DNA of 64,000 nucleotides from Flavobacteriales bacterium (GTDB lineage Bacteria; Bacteroidota; Bacteroidia; Flavobacteriales_D; Sanyastnellaceae): NCBI GenBank assembly GCA_947442505.1, contig CANEVR010000002.1, positions 1 to 64,000 of the forward strand, read 5' to 3'. Shown piece by piece: positions 7,957 to 16,432 of this stretch (position 1 is its first letter; each line of letters starts with the position of its first letter). The notes under the pieces were generated by a model. It saw only the letters and a program-made list of their open reading frames with translations, ran no database searches and was not told where the DNA came from. The position numbers and the translations under genes were made by a program.

Positions 7957-10536
7957 ATGCGCAAACACTTCTACCTTGTTTTTAGTTTGATTATTTTTTG
8001 TTTTTTAAGACAAGATGTTTTGGCTCAATTGGTGATCAATGAAGTCCTCATCAACGCCACTACAGCCAATAACGATGGTAACAACTCGCCGAATACAGGT
8101 GAATGGACTGAACTATTAAACAACAGTGCTAGTCCTTTAGATATTTCATGTTATGTCATGACGGATGGAGATTGGTCAGTGACATTTCCTCCAGGTACAA
8201 TACTACCTCCCTTCGGAATTATTACTATAGGTTCACCATTCTCTCAGATTCCTGGATTAGACATTAATATTGCCAATTGCAATTGCACAAGCAGTAATAA
8301 CGCCTCTGACGTAGGTGTTTTCACCAATGGGGACGAACAACTGGTCATCGCCAATCCTTCTGGACAGGTCATTGATGGTATTTACTGGGGTTCTGGACAA
8401 TTCTTACAAACACCCAACTTCAGCACAACAAGTTTGTTTGGTTGTCCTTCGGTCAACATAGTTCTCAGTCAAAGTAATCCTTTGATACAACAAATAATTG
8501 GATCTACCTCAGAAACAGAAACCGTATATCTTCCCTGTGATGGTTCCGGAATTGTGTTGAGTGGCAATACCAACCCCTCCCCTGATGGACCCAATACTGG
8601 ATTACCGCTAACGATCAATCCCAATGAAACAATTGTAGACGAAAGCTGTGGTGTTCTGGGTTCTATAACGATTAATCCCACTGGTGGCGTTGGCCCATTT
8701 GCATATCAATGGACGGGAGCTTCAGGGACAGCCAACAGCATAACGGGATTACAAGACGGCAATTATAGTTTGACCATTACCGATCAAGGGCAATGCAACT
8801 CAAATCAAACTTTTCCATTCGTTGTTTTAGAAAACAACAACATCATTATTTCAATAAACGCAAATAACAACTCGATTTGTTCAGGAGAATCTTCCATTCT
8901 AACCGCATCAGGTGGTAGCAATTACACTTGGATAACCACATCTACCCTATCAGCAAGTACTGGAGATGTTGTCACAGCAACACCTACCGTCACGACAACT
9001 TATACCGTTCAAGACAACACAGCAGGGTGCATCAATACATCGAGCATTACCATTCAAGTTAATACCCCTCCCAATACAACACCCTCCTACAACAGTCCAT
9101 TGTGCGAAGGTGATCAATTGACGTTGTTCTCTAACACAACAGGTGGGACAGCCAACTGGACGGGGCCCAACGGATTTTCTAGTTCTCTCATGTCTCCAAT
9201 TGTATCAAATATTGCGCAGAGTCAGGCGGGAACTTACACATTGACATTGACCGAAAATAACTGCAGTGCCGCTTTCACATTGCCCGTGAGCATTGACATT
9301 CCTGCCATCCCAACCATCAATGCAGCTGGTCCTTTTTGTGCGGGAGATGCTCCTGTTGATTTGAACGCAAGTGCGGAACCAGGAATTTGGTCGGGACCGG
9401 GAATCATCAATGCCAATACAGGGATGTTTGATCCATCTTTGGGGAATTTAGGAAACAACAATATTGTCTTTCAAAGCAACAGCTATTGCACCGCCCCAGC
9501 CAATGCTGTTGTGGTGATCAATTCCAATGGCGATGCAAGTATTGATCCCATCGGCAATCTTTGTGAAACTACTCCACCGTTTGCATTACAAACCATTACA
9601 TCTGGTGGTGCTTGGTCAGGAAATGGCGTGAGCAATTCGGGCATTGTTTCTCCGGGGATTCTAGGACCAGGAAACTACCAGGCCATGTACACATTGGCTG
9701 GCGGATGCGGGGCAACAGAAACCTTGAATTTTGTTGTGAATGCCACACCCCAACCCACGATGAGTGTTAGCGAATCGACGGTGTGCATTCCTGCGGAAGT
9801 TGAATTAAATGCCAACAATGCAATGAGCAATTGGCAATGCCAATGGTGGGTGGATGGTGTGATGATTGGGACAGATTGCAGCAATCAAAGTTTATCAGTG
9901 GAAGAAACCGATTGTCAAGATGTTCAGTTGATGGTCACGGACGGGATGGGTTGTTCCGGAAGCAACATTGAAAACAATCTTTTTTGCGGCCAATCTCCTC
10001 CTGTAGCAGCTTTTGCTGTAGATCCTGAGCAGCCCTTTGCCACAGATAATGAAGTGAACTACATTGATCTTTCATCGGGCGCCGTGCAGATTGAATGGGA
10101 AATAGAAGGACTGTTTTTCAATACATCGGAAGTAGTCTATCCCATCAATGGCACAGAGGGCACGTTGCAAAGTTGTTTGACTGCCATCAATGCCATTGGC
10201 TGTGAAAACAAAGTTTGCAGAATCATCACCATCATGGACGACTATGGCGTTTATGTGCCCACAGCTTTTACACCCAATGAAGATGGCTACAATGATGGAT
10301 TTGGACCCGTACTGTACAATTTAAAGGGAGAAGATTTGAACTATACATTTTCAATCTTCAGCAGAGATGGCGAGCGGGTTTTTCAAAGCGAAAACCCAAA
10401 GCAGAAATGGCATGGGAATAAGGAAGGTGGAGATATTTATGTCCTGCAAGACAGCTATGTATGGGTATTGAAAATGAACATGCCCGGGGAGGGCGAGCAG
10501 AAAGTTTTTCGCGGTGATGTGAAAATTTTGCGATAA
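7957..10536 (+). CDS. Secreted lamin-tail/Ig-like protein with type B T9SS sorting domain
   Basis: 859 residues from ATG 7957; a TTG two codons upstream is in frame but unneeded. A signal peptide ends near VLAQ. Next comes a lamin-tail-like domain (about 22-150, starting LVINEVLINA, with GEWTELLNNS), then PKD/Ig-like and SprB-like segments (GVGPFAYQWTGA, GLQDGNYSLTITD) and several short Cys-containing Ig-like repeats (PLCEGDQLTL, PFCAGDAPV). The end, from VYVPTAFTPNEDGYNDGF near residue 765, is the gliding-motility-associated C-terminal (CHU_C, type B) T9SS signal. It is therefore exported by type IX secretion and probably surface-attached. A role in adhesion or motility is inference. It stands alone with its own promoter, and tRNA-Ser follows. 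Confidence 0.93.
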   Translation: MRKHFYLVFSLIIFCFLRQDVLAQLVINEVLINATTANNDGNNSPNTGEWTELLNNSASPLDISCYVMTDGDWSVTFPPGTILPPFGIITIGSPFSQIPGLDINIANCNCTSSNNASDVGVFTNGDEQLVIANPSGQVIDGIYWGSGQFLQTPNFSTTSLFGCPSVNIVLSQSNPLIQQIIGSTSETETVYLPCDGSGIVLSGNTNPSPDGPNTGLPLTINPNETIVDESCGVLGSITINPTGGVGPFAYQWTGASGTANSITGLQDGNYSLTITDQGQCNSNQTFPFVVLENNNIIISINANNNSICSGESSILTASGGSNYTWITTSTLSASTGDVVTATPTVTTTYTVQDNTAGCINTSSITIQVNTPPNTTPSYNSPLCEGDQLTLFSNTTGGTANWTGPNGFSSSLMSPIVSNIAQSQAGTYTLTLTENNCSAAFTLPVSIDIPAIPTINAAGPFCAGDAPVDLNASAEPGIWSGPGIINANTGMFDPSLGNLGNNNIVFQSNSYCTAPANAVVVINSNGDASIDPIGNLCETTPPFALQTITSGGAWSGNGVSNSGIVSPGILGPGNYQAMYTLAGGCGATETLNFVVNATPQPTMSVSESTVCIPAEVELNANNAMSNWQCQWWVDGVMIGTDCSNQSLSVEETDCQDVQLMVTDGMGCSGSNIENNLFCGQSPPVAAFAVDPEQPFATDNEVNYIDLSSGAVQIEWEIEGLFFNTSEVVYPINGTEGTLQSCLTAINAIGCENKVCRIITIMDDYGVYVPTAFTPNEDGYNDGFGPVLYNLKGEDLNYTFSIFSRDGERVFQSENPKQKWHGNKEGGDIYVLQDSYVWVLKMNMPGEGEQKVFRGDVKILR

Positions 10537-10586
10537 AAATGAAAAACCATTTTTTTTGAGAGGCCGTATCGTATTATCTTTGGCGC

Positions 10587-10674
10587 GGAGAGTTGGCAGA
10601 GTGGTCGATTGCGGCAGTCTTGAAAACTGTTGACTGTAACAGGTCCGGGGGTTCGAATCCCTCACTCTCCGCCA
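10587..10674 (+). tRNA. tRNA-Ser(TGA)
   Basis: Acceptor arms GGAGAGT (10587-10593) and ACTCTCC (10664-10670) pair completely and GCCA follows, so CCA is encoded. The anticodon stem-loop at 10614-10630 presents TGA at 10621-10623. The T-arm GGTTCGAATCC and a long variable arm mark it as a class II serine tRNA. Confidence 0.97.
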
Positions 10675-10682
10675 GAAAAAAC

Positions 10683-10705
10683 AATGCCCCGATAGGGGCA
10701 TTTTT
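10683..10705 (+). terminator. Intrinsic terminator after tRNA-Ser
   Basis: AATGCCCC (10683-10690) and GGGGCATT (10695-10702) form an 8-bp stem with a 4-nt loop followed by Ts, 8 nt after the tRNA. The 190 nt from here to the SDR gene hold no convincing gene. Confidence 0.88.
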
Positions 10706-10893
10706 GTTTTGAAATGAAAGCGATTCAAACGAAGTTTGAAAGAGCGGAAAGAGCGAAACAAAAAATGCAAGCCGCAGGAGAGCATTTGTTTTTTCTGAAG
10801 CCACCCCCAAAAGGCGATCACGAGCGAAAGCGAGTAATCTATTCAGAATGAAAATGAATACTTGGAAAATTTAATCTTGGTCAAGAATCCCCC

Positions 10894-11697
10894 TCACCCC
10901 AACAACCCCCTCATCTTCTTCGCAATGAAATTGGTTGCAAAAGTTGGTGCTAGTCGATAAAGGAAATTCATGAACTTGGAATCACTGCCAACGTAAATGT
11001 GCAACTGATTTCGTTCAATTCCTTCTAGGATTATTTGAGCGGCTTTGCCGGCATCTAATGTCTTGTAGTCCTTTGGATTCATGTCCTTGGGTAACTCCAT
11101 GTGAACGCCGGAATTGGCTGTTATATTGGTATTGATGGCTCCCGGAAAAACAACCGATACACGAACATTTGTTTCTCGTAATTCAGCATAAAGACCTTCG
11201 GTCAATAATTTCACCGCGGCCTTGGAAGCGCCGTAAACACTTTGTCCGGGAACGGGTAAGAAACCGCCCATGCTCGAAACATTGATGATGTGCGCATCTG
11301 GACGCTTCAACAACAAGGGCAAAAAAGCTTTGGTCATTGCCAACAAGCCAAAGAAGTTTACATCCATTACTTTGTGAATGGCTTCAAAACTCAAATCGTT
11401 CACCCGAACAAAAGGTTGAATAATTCCCGCGTTGTTGATGATGGCATCCACATGACCATGTGCTGATATCACCGCTTCAGGAAGTGCTGCGACAGCCTCA
11501 GTATCCGCTACGTTCAAAACATGTAAACTGATTTTGGAAATAGATGAATTGACCAATGCCACTGTCTCCTTGAGCGTCGTCTCATTGAAATCGACAGCTG
11601 CAACATGGGCCCCTTTTGCAATTAATTGCAACACCAATTCCCTACCCATGCCGCTCCCAGCTCCGGTAACCACCACTACTTTGTTTTTAAAATTCAT
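10894..11697 (-). CDS. SDR-family oxidoreductase
   Basis: 267 residues, classical short-chain dehydrogenase/reductase. Seen: cofactor motif TGAGSGMG (about 12-19), an NNAG strand (about 88), catalytic Ser in VSSMGG (about 142) and the YGASK motif (about 155-159). VAAVDFNE after beta-2, with Asp, suggests NAD(H) preference. Substrate unknown; closest in feel to the acyl/steroid-type SDRs that Bacteroidota carry as single genes. Monocistronic. A short piece of its 5' coding region is echoed at 12503-12531 (26 of 29 bases), next to a duplicated acetyltransferase end, a relic of local duplication. Confidence 0.9.
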   Translation of the reverse strand: MNFKNKVVVVTGAGSGMGRELVLQLIAKGAHVAAVDFNETTLKETVALVNSSISKISLHVLNVADTEAVAALPEAVISAHGHVDAIINNAGIIQPFVRVNDLSFEAIHKVMDVNFFGLLAMTKAFLPLLLKRPDAHIINVSSMGGFLPVPGQSVYGASKAAVKLLTEGLYAELRETNVRVSVVFPGAINTNITANSGVHMELPKDMNPKDYKTLDAGKAAQIILEGIERNQLHIYVGSDSKFMNFLYRLAPTFATNFIAKKMRGLLG

Positions 11698-11744
11698 CCT
11701 GTGGGTGAAGGTACTGCCAATCGATACAATCTTACAAAATCATT

Positions 11745-11792
11745 TTACAAAAAGGACTTCACTCCAAAAGCAGAGCATACTAATAATCCCAA
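11745..11792 (-). pseudogene. Remnant of a second GNAT acetyltransferase 3' end
   Basis: These 48 bases match 12529-12576, the end of the intact acetyltransferase gene, at about 43 positions. On the minus strand the intact gene reads WDFMYALILE-stop; this copy reads WDY-stop-YALLLE-stop, so the frame is broken one codon before the conserved Tyr. No more of the gene is recognisable upstream (11793-11985 holds no convincing gene). Confidence 0.6.
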
Positions 11793-11985
11793 AATGAAGA
11801 TAAGATTCTTGGTTGAAGCCTCTTAAAATGAACCTAGTGGTTTCTAACAGCTTATTGAAAATCATATCCAATATCAGAACAAAACATTCAATTCGAAGTC
11901 ATAATTCGTATTCGTACAAGTCAATGACCAAACCTTAACAGAAACTTTTTCTACTCGTCAAAAATATTTGACTTAATTTCGAGCA

Positions 11986-12501
11986 ATGGCCAATGACGAC
12001 TCATCCAACTGGATTTATTTACTGCGCAACACGCAACAGCACCATGTTCAACTGAGTGCTTTTGCTGATCAGAAGGCAAATATTATCATTGCCAGTAACA
12101 GTATTATTTTTTCACTCACCTTGTCGAAAATGGAATTGGCGCAACATTTTTGGGGTGCTTGGGCCTTATTAATCACGGCGGTGTTATCCATAGTTAGCGC
12201 TCTTATTGTTGTAGCTCCGCTGAGTTTGCCCAAAAAAAGGCCCAATGACGATAGCGATCATTTCAATATTCTTTTCTTTTCTCATTTTGCGGCATTGGAA
12301 CATGATGATTTTCAGGATAAAATGAAAAATATTATGTCTTCCAAAGACGAGGTTCAATATGCCATGGTTAGGGATATATATCAAATTGGCAAAATCTTGA
12401 ACACCAGAAAGTATCCATTCCTCAAACTAAGCTCCGGAATATTCATAGGAGGTTTAATTGTATCGCTACTTTTATTTACTATTCAAATTATACTCTACTA
12501 A
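11986..12501 (+). CDS. Pycsar-effector-like (DUF5706) membrane protein
   Basis: 171 residues. Near the N-terminus the motif LSAFADQKANIIIASNSIIFSL (about 27-48) matches the signature of the Pycsar effector (PycTM/DUF5706) family, in which an ADQKA helix leads into the first membrane segment. Two hydrophobic segments follow (about 50-75, WALLITAVLSIVSALIVVAPL, and 150-170, SGIFIGGLIVSLLLFTIQIIL), with a soluble helical middle. In known Pycsar systems such proteins disrupt the membrane when a partner cyclase makes cCMP or cUMP during phage infection. No nucleotide cyclase gene is adjacent, so this is an orphan; many Bacteroidota carry this family alone, and the role may differ. It lies between duplicated gene fragments. 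Confidence 0.7.
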   Translation: MANDDSSNWIYLLRNTQQHHVQLSAFADQKANIIIASNSIIFSLTLSKMELAQHFWGAWALLITAVLSIVSALIVVAPLSLPKKRPNDDSDHFNILFFSHFAALEHDDFQDKMKNIMSSKDEVQYAMVRDIYQIGKILNTRKYPFLKLSSGIFIGGLIVSLLLFTIQIILY

Positions 12502-12502
12502 T

Positions 12503-12531
12503 AGCTGCAACTTGGGTACCTTTTGCAATTA
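12503..12531 (-). repeat. Relic of the SDR gene 5' region
   Basis: 29 bases match 11596-11624 inside the SDR gene at 26 positions (minus strand, the IAKGxxVAA region). They directly abut the 3' end of the acetyltransferase gene, joined at a shared TTA, as if about 120 bases between the two pieces had been deleted. Confidence 0.55.
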
Positions 12532-12542
12532 CAAAAAGGACT

Positions 12543-13082
12543 TCACTCCAAAATCAAAGCATACATAAAATCCCAATCCACCTCGTCTCCAAATTGATAA
12601 CGAAACTTCAATTCGGCCTCTTTCTGAAATCCAAATTTCTCTACTAATTTGTATGACGCTGGATTATCCGTAGCAACAAAGGCTTCAATTCGACGAAGGT
12701 TCATTTCGGTCTTTCCATATTCCAATACCTTTCCCAAAGCCTCTGACATCAATCCCTTCCGCTTATCATCATCACTTTTGAGCATATAAAAAATCTCTGC
12801 TCTTCGGTGCTGTTTTGCCCAAGAATGATAGCCGCACCAACCCAATACTCGGTTGTCTTCTTTAGCAACGAGTTGAAAAAACTGAATGGTCAAATTGTAG
12901 GTGCTGTATCCGCCTTTGTATCTGAATTTTTCTAACTCCAACTCTTCAGCCGTTGAAATCCCAAGAACTTCTGAAATTTCAGAATCATGGACAGAGCTGA
13001 ATAGTTCATCATAGGACTGCTGATCGAAACCCCGCAAAATCATAAGTGGAGTTTCCAATGTTGTATTAAAGAACACCTTCAT
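12543..13082 (-). CDS. GNAT-family N-acetyltransferase (RimJ/RimL type)
   Basis: 179 residues. Acetyl-CoA-dependent acetyltransferase of the RimJ/RimL-like branch: N-terminal TPLMILRGFDQQSYDELF, the central VLGWCGYHSW strand (about 79-88), RAEIFYML, a CoA-loop segment KGLMSEALGKVLEYG (about 108-122) and the RIEAFVATDNPASYKLVEKFGF motif that RimJ-like enzymes share. The acceptor, a protein N-terminus or small amine, is unknown. Its start overlaps the stop of the upstream cyclase-family gene by 4 nt (ATGA), so the two are translationally coupled. A broken copy of its 3' end sits at 11745-11792. Confidence 0.9.
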   Translation of the reverse strand: MKVFFNTTLETPLMILRGFDQQSYDELFSSVHDSEISEVLGISTAEELELEKFRYKGGYSTYNLTIQFFQLVAKEDNRVLGWCGYHSWAKQHRRAEIFYMLKSDDDKRKGLMSEALGKVLEYGKTEMNLRRIEAFVATDNPASYKLVEKFGFQKEAELKFRYQFGDEVDWDFMYALILE

Positions 13083-13855
13083 TTTTGAATGCTCGCCATG
13101 ATCCTCAGCGGAGCGCCACTGCCCTGTGAAATTTTCATCGGCATGGCCACCACATACAATCCCTTGCTGGGAAGATCCATCGATAAATTCACGTTTTCAA
13201 ATCCCGGAATATTCTCACCCAAGAAGATTTGATGAACCTGAAAATCGGTCGACTGACCACAATCCATGCTAGGTGTATCAATTCCAAAACTTTTGATACT
13301 CCTTTCCTTCACCACCCACTTGGCCAATTCTGGAGAAATCCCAGGAAAATGCAATTGAGGAATGGCTTCCTGACCCAATTGTGCTGTGCCCAAATATTTC
13401 TCCCGATTGGGATAAAATTGAGAATACCCTGTCTTAAAAAGAACGATGCTTCCCTCAGGTACCCGACCATTCCTTTTCTCCCAAGACTTCCAATCATCGA
13501 TGGAAATCAAATAATCACGGTTCTGCAATGCTCTTTCGGACACATCAATCACCACTGCATTGCCCACTAAATTCTCCAAAGGAATCTGATCTACTGACTG
13601 GCGTCCATCCGCGAAATGAATGGGTGCATCCAAATGTGTCCCTCCGTGTTCAGGAGCAGAAATGGAATAGGAAGAGTAATAATAACCCATGGGCTTGACA
13701 TATCCTTTAAAGTCCTTGTTGTGCGAAAATGTCAACTTATTATTGGGCCAATACAAAGTGGTGGAATCAAATGGATGAGTGAGGTCGATCCACTTCTGAC
13801 CATAACCCAACGCTTGAATCAGAAAAATAAAATAAAAAACAACGATACTTTTCAT
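13079..13855 (-). CDS. Cyclase-family (kynurenine formamidase-like) metal hydrolase
   Basis: 258 residues with a signal peptide (MKSIVVFYFIFLIQALGYGQ), so it is exported to the periplasm. The family signature HGGTHLDAPIHF is present at about residues 70-81, with the His/Asp metal ligands of the cyclase/formamidase fold, and the second conserved stretch SFGIDTPSMDCGQ lies near residue 190. Members hydrolyse N-formylkynurenine, isatin or other amide or lactam substrates; which applies here is unknown. It is followed by the acetyltransferase with a 4-nt overlap and preceded 20 nt upstream by the SbtA-like transporter, so the three may form one operon. Confidence 0.88.
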   Translation of the reverse strand: MKSIVVFYFIFLIQALGYGQKWIDLTHPFDSTTLYWPNNKLTFSHNKDFKGYVKPMGYYYSSYSISAPEHGGTHLDAPIHFADGRQSVDQIPLENLVGNAVVIDVSERALQNRDYLISIDDWKSWEKRNGRVPEGSIVLFKTGYSQFYPNREKYLGTAQLGQEAIPQLHFPGISPELAKWVVKERSIKSFGIDTPSMDCGQSTDFQVHQIFLGENIPGFENVNLSMDLPSKGLYVVAMPMKISQGSGAPLRIMASIQK

Positions 13856-13875
13856 GAGGTAAAGGTAATTCCATG

Positions 13876-14835
13876 TTACGAAGAAACTATCTCAAAATAT
13901 ATCGGCATACCCAAGGTCAAATTCACTGGAAAAGTGATGCCCAAGGCCATTGGAACATAAAGACCTGGATCTGCCTTTGGCGCAGCCAACCGCATCGCAG
14001 CTGGAACAGCGATGTAAGATGCACTTGCCGCCAAAACTGAAAATATAAAACGATTGCCTACATCTGCCGTAATCCACTGACTGCACCAGGCTACAGCGCA
14101 CCCATTCACCAAAGGAATAACAATACCAAAAACTGTCATCCAGCCCCCATATTGTTTGAAAGCTGAAAATCGACGCGCAGTAACCATACCCATCTCCAAG
14201 AGAAACAGAGCTAGAAAACCTTTGAAAATATCCGTAGCAAAGGGTTTGATCCCTTCTGCCTGGCGCTCATCTGCAACAAATCCTATCAATAAACTACCCA
14301 AAATAAGCAAGACACTCCCATTGGTCAATGCATGCTTGACCACGGAACCCATTCGCATTTTGGTCCTTGGCTCACCGCCATAGTAGGTTAAAAGCGCAAC
14401 CCCCACGACTATGGCAGGCGACTCCATCAATGCCATAACAGCCACCATGTGTCCACCACTGCTCAATTGATGAAACTCCAGCGTGGACATGGCTGCTACA
14501 AAGGTCACGGCACTCACTGATCCATAAGCTGCTGCAACTGCTGCAGCATTTTGAACATCCAACTTCAACCTCAGTATGTAATAGGTGTATAAAGGAATAA
14601 AAGCTGACAATAGCAAACCAAACAACAGAGAAAAAACAATTTCAGCATTCAATACCTCATGCGACAATTCCTGCCCTCCCTTAAATCCGATGGCAAACAA
14701 CAAATACAGCGAAATAAACTTGCTCGATGATGCCGGAATCTCAAGATCACTTTTCAATAAAACTGCAATCACCCCCAATAAAAAAAACAAAATAGTAGGG
14801 TTGGATAGATTATATAACATTTCTTGGACACCCAT
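13876..14835 (-). CDS. SbtA-like sodium-dependent bicarbonate transporter
   Basis: 319 residues, about ten membrane segments. The N-terminus is diagnostic: NLSNPTILFFLLGVIAVL followed by KSDLEIP and LYLLFAIGFKGG, the signature of the SbtA/DUF897 family of Na+-dependent bicarbonate permeases. A second half-repeat begins near residue 180 (KGFLALFLLEMGMVTARR), giving the inverted-repeat topology. Heterotrophic Bacteroidota may use such carriers to feed bicarbonate to carboxylases (anaplerosis) at low CO2. No SbtB-like PII partner gene is next to it. It is divergent from a LysR regulator, a layout like that of CbbR/CmpR-type CO2-responsive control. An alternative start is the ATG at 14820. Confidence 0.88.
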   Translation of the reverse strand: MGVQEMLYNLSNPTILFFLLGVIAVLLKSDLEIPASSSKFISLYLLFAIGFKGGQELSHEVLNAEIVFSLLFGLLLSAFIPLYTYYILRLKLDVQNAAAVAAAYGSVSAVTFVAAMSTLEFHQLSSGGHMVAVMALMESPAIVVGVALLTYYGGEPRTKMRMGSVVKHALTNGSVLLILGSLLIGFVADERQAEGIKPFATDIFKGFLALFLLEMGMVTARRFSAFKQYGGWMTVFGIVIPLVNGCAVAWCSQWITADVGNRFIFSVLAASASYIAVPAAMRLAAPKADPGLYVPMALGITFPVNLTLGMPIYFEIVSS

Positions 14836-15071
14836 ATCACTTCCTCTTTAATTGTAAAACCACCAAAAACCCTATGACTCCTAGACTCTGATAAAACATG
14901 GAATTCACAACATTGGATTCAGAAAATCCACAACCAAAAACCACAACGCTCAGTAATAGCAAAATCGTTAATTCCATGCTCATCGATAACTTTCTGTTCA
15001 TGTGGCAAATCTCACGCTTCTCACTTCATGCTTTTTATTTATATTCTTTATTTTATATATTTGAATTTATT
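14836..15071. promoter_or_regulatory. Divergent control region between sbtA-like gene and lysR
   Basis: This 236-nt spacer holds a perfect 9-bp inverted repeat, CATGGAATT at 14897-14905 and AATTCCATG at 14970-14978, arms 64 nt apart, a candidate LysR binding arrangement. A -7-like TATATTTG lies at about 15056-15063 just before the lysR ATG. The frame is open back to 14898, but that stretch does not resemble a LysR N-terminus. Confidence 0.4.
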
Positions 15072-16004
15072 ATGAATTTTACATTACAACAACTGCTTAT
15101 TTTCAATGCGCTGGTGCAGACAAGAAGCGTTACCAAAACAGCAGAAAAACTTCATCTCACGCAACCTGCTGTTTCCATACAATTAAAAAATATGCAGCGT
15201 TTGTTTGATCAACCCATTTTTGAGTCCATAGGAAAAAAAATATACATCACTCCATTTGGAGAAAAACTCAATCAGAATATTCAATCGATCATCAAAGAAG
15301 CTGAAAACATCAATCAATTAACCCAAAGCAATAAAGGGATCATTCAAGGTCAATTAAAAATTGCTGTTGTCTCAACGGGGAAATATGTAATGCCCTACTT
15401 CATTAGTGATTATCTTAAAGCGAACCCTCTGGTTGAACTACAGATTGATGTATCCAACAAACAACAAGTCCTAGACAATTTAAAAAATAATGAAGTCGAT
15501 TTTGCTTTAATTTCAATCCTGCCAGATAACATCAACCTGAATAAAATTGACTTAATAGACAACAAACTTTTCATGATTGGCAAAGGCACCAATCAAAAAA
15601 ACAAGAAAACAGTGCCGTTGAAACTTGGTGAATGCACCCCGCTGATATACCGAGAAAAAGGATCTGGGACAAGACAAACCATGGAGAAATTCATTGAGCG
15701 CAAGAAAATAAAACCGTTCAAACCCATTGAACTCACTTCCAACGAGGCTGTGAAACAAGCATTGTTGGCTGATATGGGATATTCTATCATGCCATTGATT
15801 GGACTGAAGAATGAAATCGTGAGTCATCAATTAGAAATTATACCCATACCCGGTCTGCCCATTCGCACTGTTTGGTGGTTGGTTTGGCTAAACGAAAAAG
15901 TGAATTCACACTTGGCAGAACATTACCTAGAGCATCTCAGAAAAAACAAAACCAAAATCCTAGAAAACCACTTCTCTTGGTTCGATGAAGCGGTAAGAGA
16001 TTAA
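15072..16004 (+). CDS. LysR-family transcriptional regulator (CbbR/CmpR-like)
   Basis: 310 residues from ATG 15072, chosen because MNFTLQQLLIFNALVQ is a normal LysR start. The winged helix-turn-helix is clear (about 17-50: SVTKTAEKLHLTQPAVSIQLKNMQ), followed by a linker helix and a periplasmic-binding-protein-like effector domain (about 92-300, with VSTGKYVMPYFISDYL and YREKGSGTRQTMEKF). The recognition helix TQPAVSIQLK and the effector-domain YREKGSGTR are shared with CbbR/CmpR/RbcR regulators of carbon acquisition, fitting its position divergent from the bicarbonate transporter, which it probably regulates. Its stop overlaps that of the convergent downstream gene in a shared TTAA (16001-16004). 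Confidence 0.9.
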   Translation: MNFTLQQLLIFNALVQTRSVTKTAEKLHLTQPAVSIQLKNMQRLFDQPIFESIGKKIYITPFGEKLNQNIQSIIKEAENINQLTQSNKGIIQGQLKIAVVSTGKYVMPYFISDYLKANPLVELQIDVSNKQQVLDNLKNNEVDFALISILPDNINLNKIDLIDNKLFMIGKGTNQKNKKTVPLKLGECTPLIYREKGSGTRQTMEKFIERKKIKPFKPIELTSNEAVKQALLADMGYSIMPLIGLKNEIVSHQLEIIPIPGLPIRTVWWLVWLNEKVNSHLAEHYLEHLRKNKTKILENHFSWFDEAVRD

Positions 16005-16360
16005 GCTACATGTATGCAGCGTTTATGGCAGAGATTGCTACTTAAATCATACACGTAAATCTCTAGATACAAAGCGCCATCCTTTACAAATAAAACATCA
16101 ACATTCAGATGCAGCGGATATTGAACATCTTCAAAAAGACTAAAATCCACAATTTTCGTTTTGGCCTTGGGTGACAAATCAAAATCATTTCTCTTGATTA
16201 CTTTACTTTGAACATGATCCAAAACTGCTTTCAAATCAGGTAAGGCCACCTTAGCCGTTTGGCAAGCGCAATCATCATCATTGCTTCTTACCGTAATCTC
16301 GGCAGTGAATTCATCCCACTCCTCGTTACAAATGTGTATAAAACTATCTTTTTTTTTCAT
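16001..16360 (-). CDS. Hypothetical protein, 119 residues
   Basis: Start taken at the ATG at 16360 (MKKKDSFIHI); the frame extends 11 codons further up, but that part is not compelling. Soluble, mixed charge, no signal peptide or membrane segment. A short acidic Cys pair (DDDCACQ, about 29-35) and C-terminal CHKRC could bind metal. I do not recognise the family. It is convergent with lysR with a 4-nt overlap. A Crp-like regulator gene lies 72 nt upstream on the same strand. Confidence 0.65.
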   Translation of the reverse strand: MKKKDSFIHICNEEWDEFTAEITVRSNDDDCACQTAKVALPDLKAVLDHVQSKVIKRNDFDLSPKAKTKIVDFSLFEDVQYPLHLNVDVLFVKDGALYLEIYVYDLSSNLCHKRCIHVA

Positions 16361-16432
16361 GTTTAAGGCAAAAAACCTTATGCAATGTTGCAACCGAAAT
16401 TCGATTTAGAACGATAACAAATGTTTAGACAC

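Noticed and set aside
10351-10821. Minus-strand open frames across tRNA-Ser (156 and 78 residues, with SEGFEPPDLLQSTVFKTAA)
   Set aside because: They run antisense through the tRNA and the end of the T9SS gene. This EGFEPP-type sequence is a well-known false protein made from tRNA-Ser.
14898-15071. 58-codon N-terminal extension of the LysR gene
   Set aside because: The normal LysR start MNFTLQQLLIFNALVQ is at 15072, and a -7-like box and inverted repeat occupy the extension.
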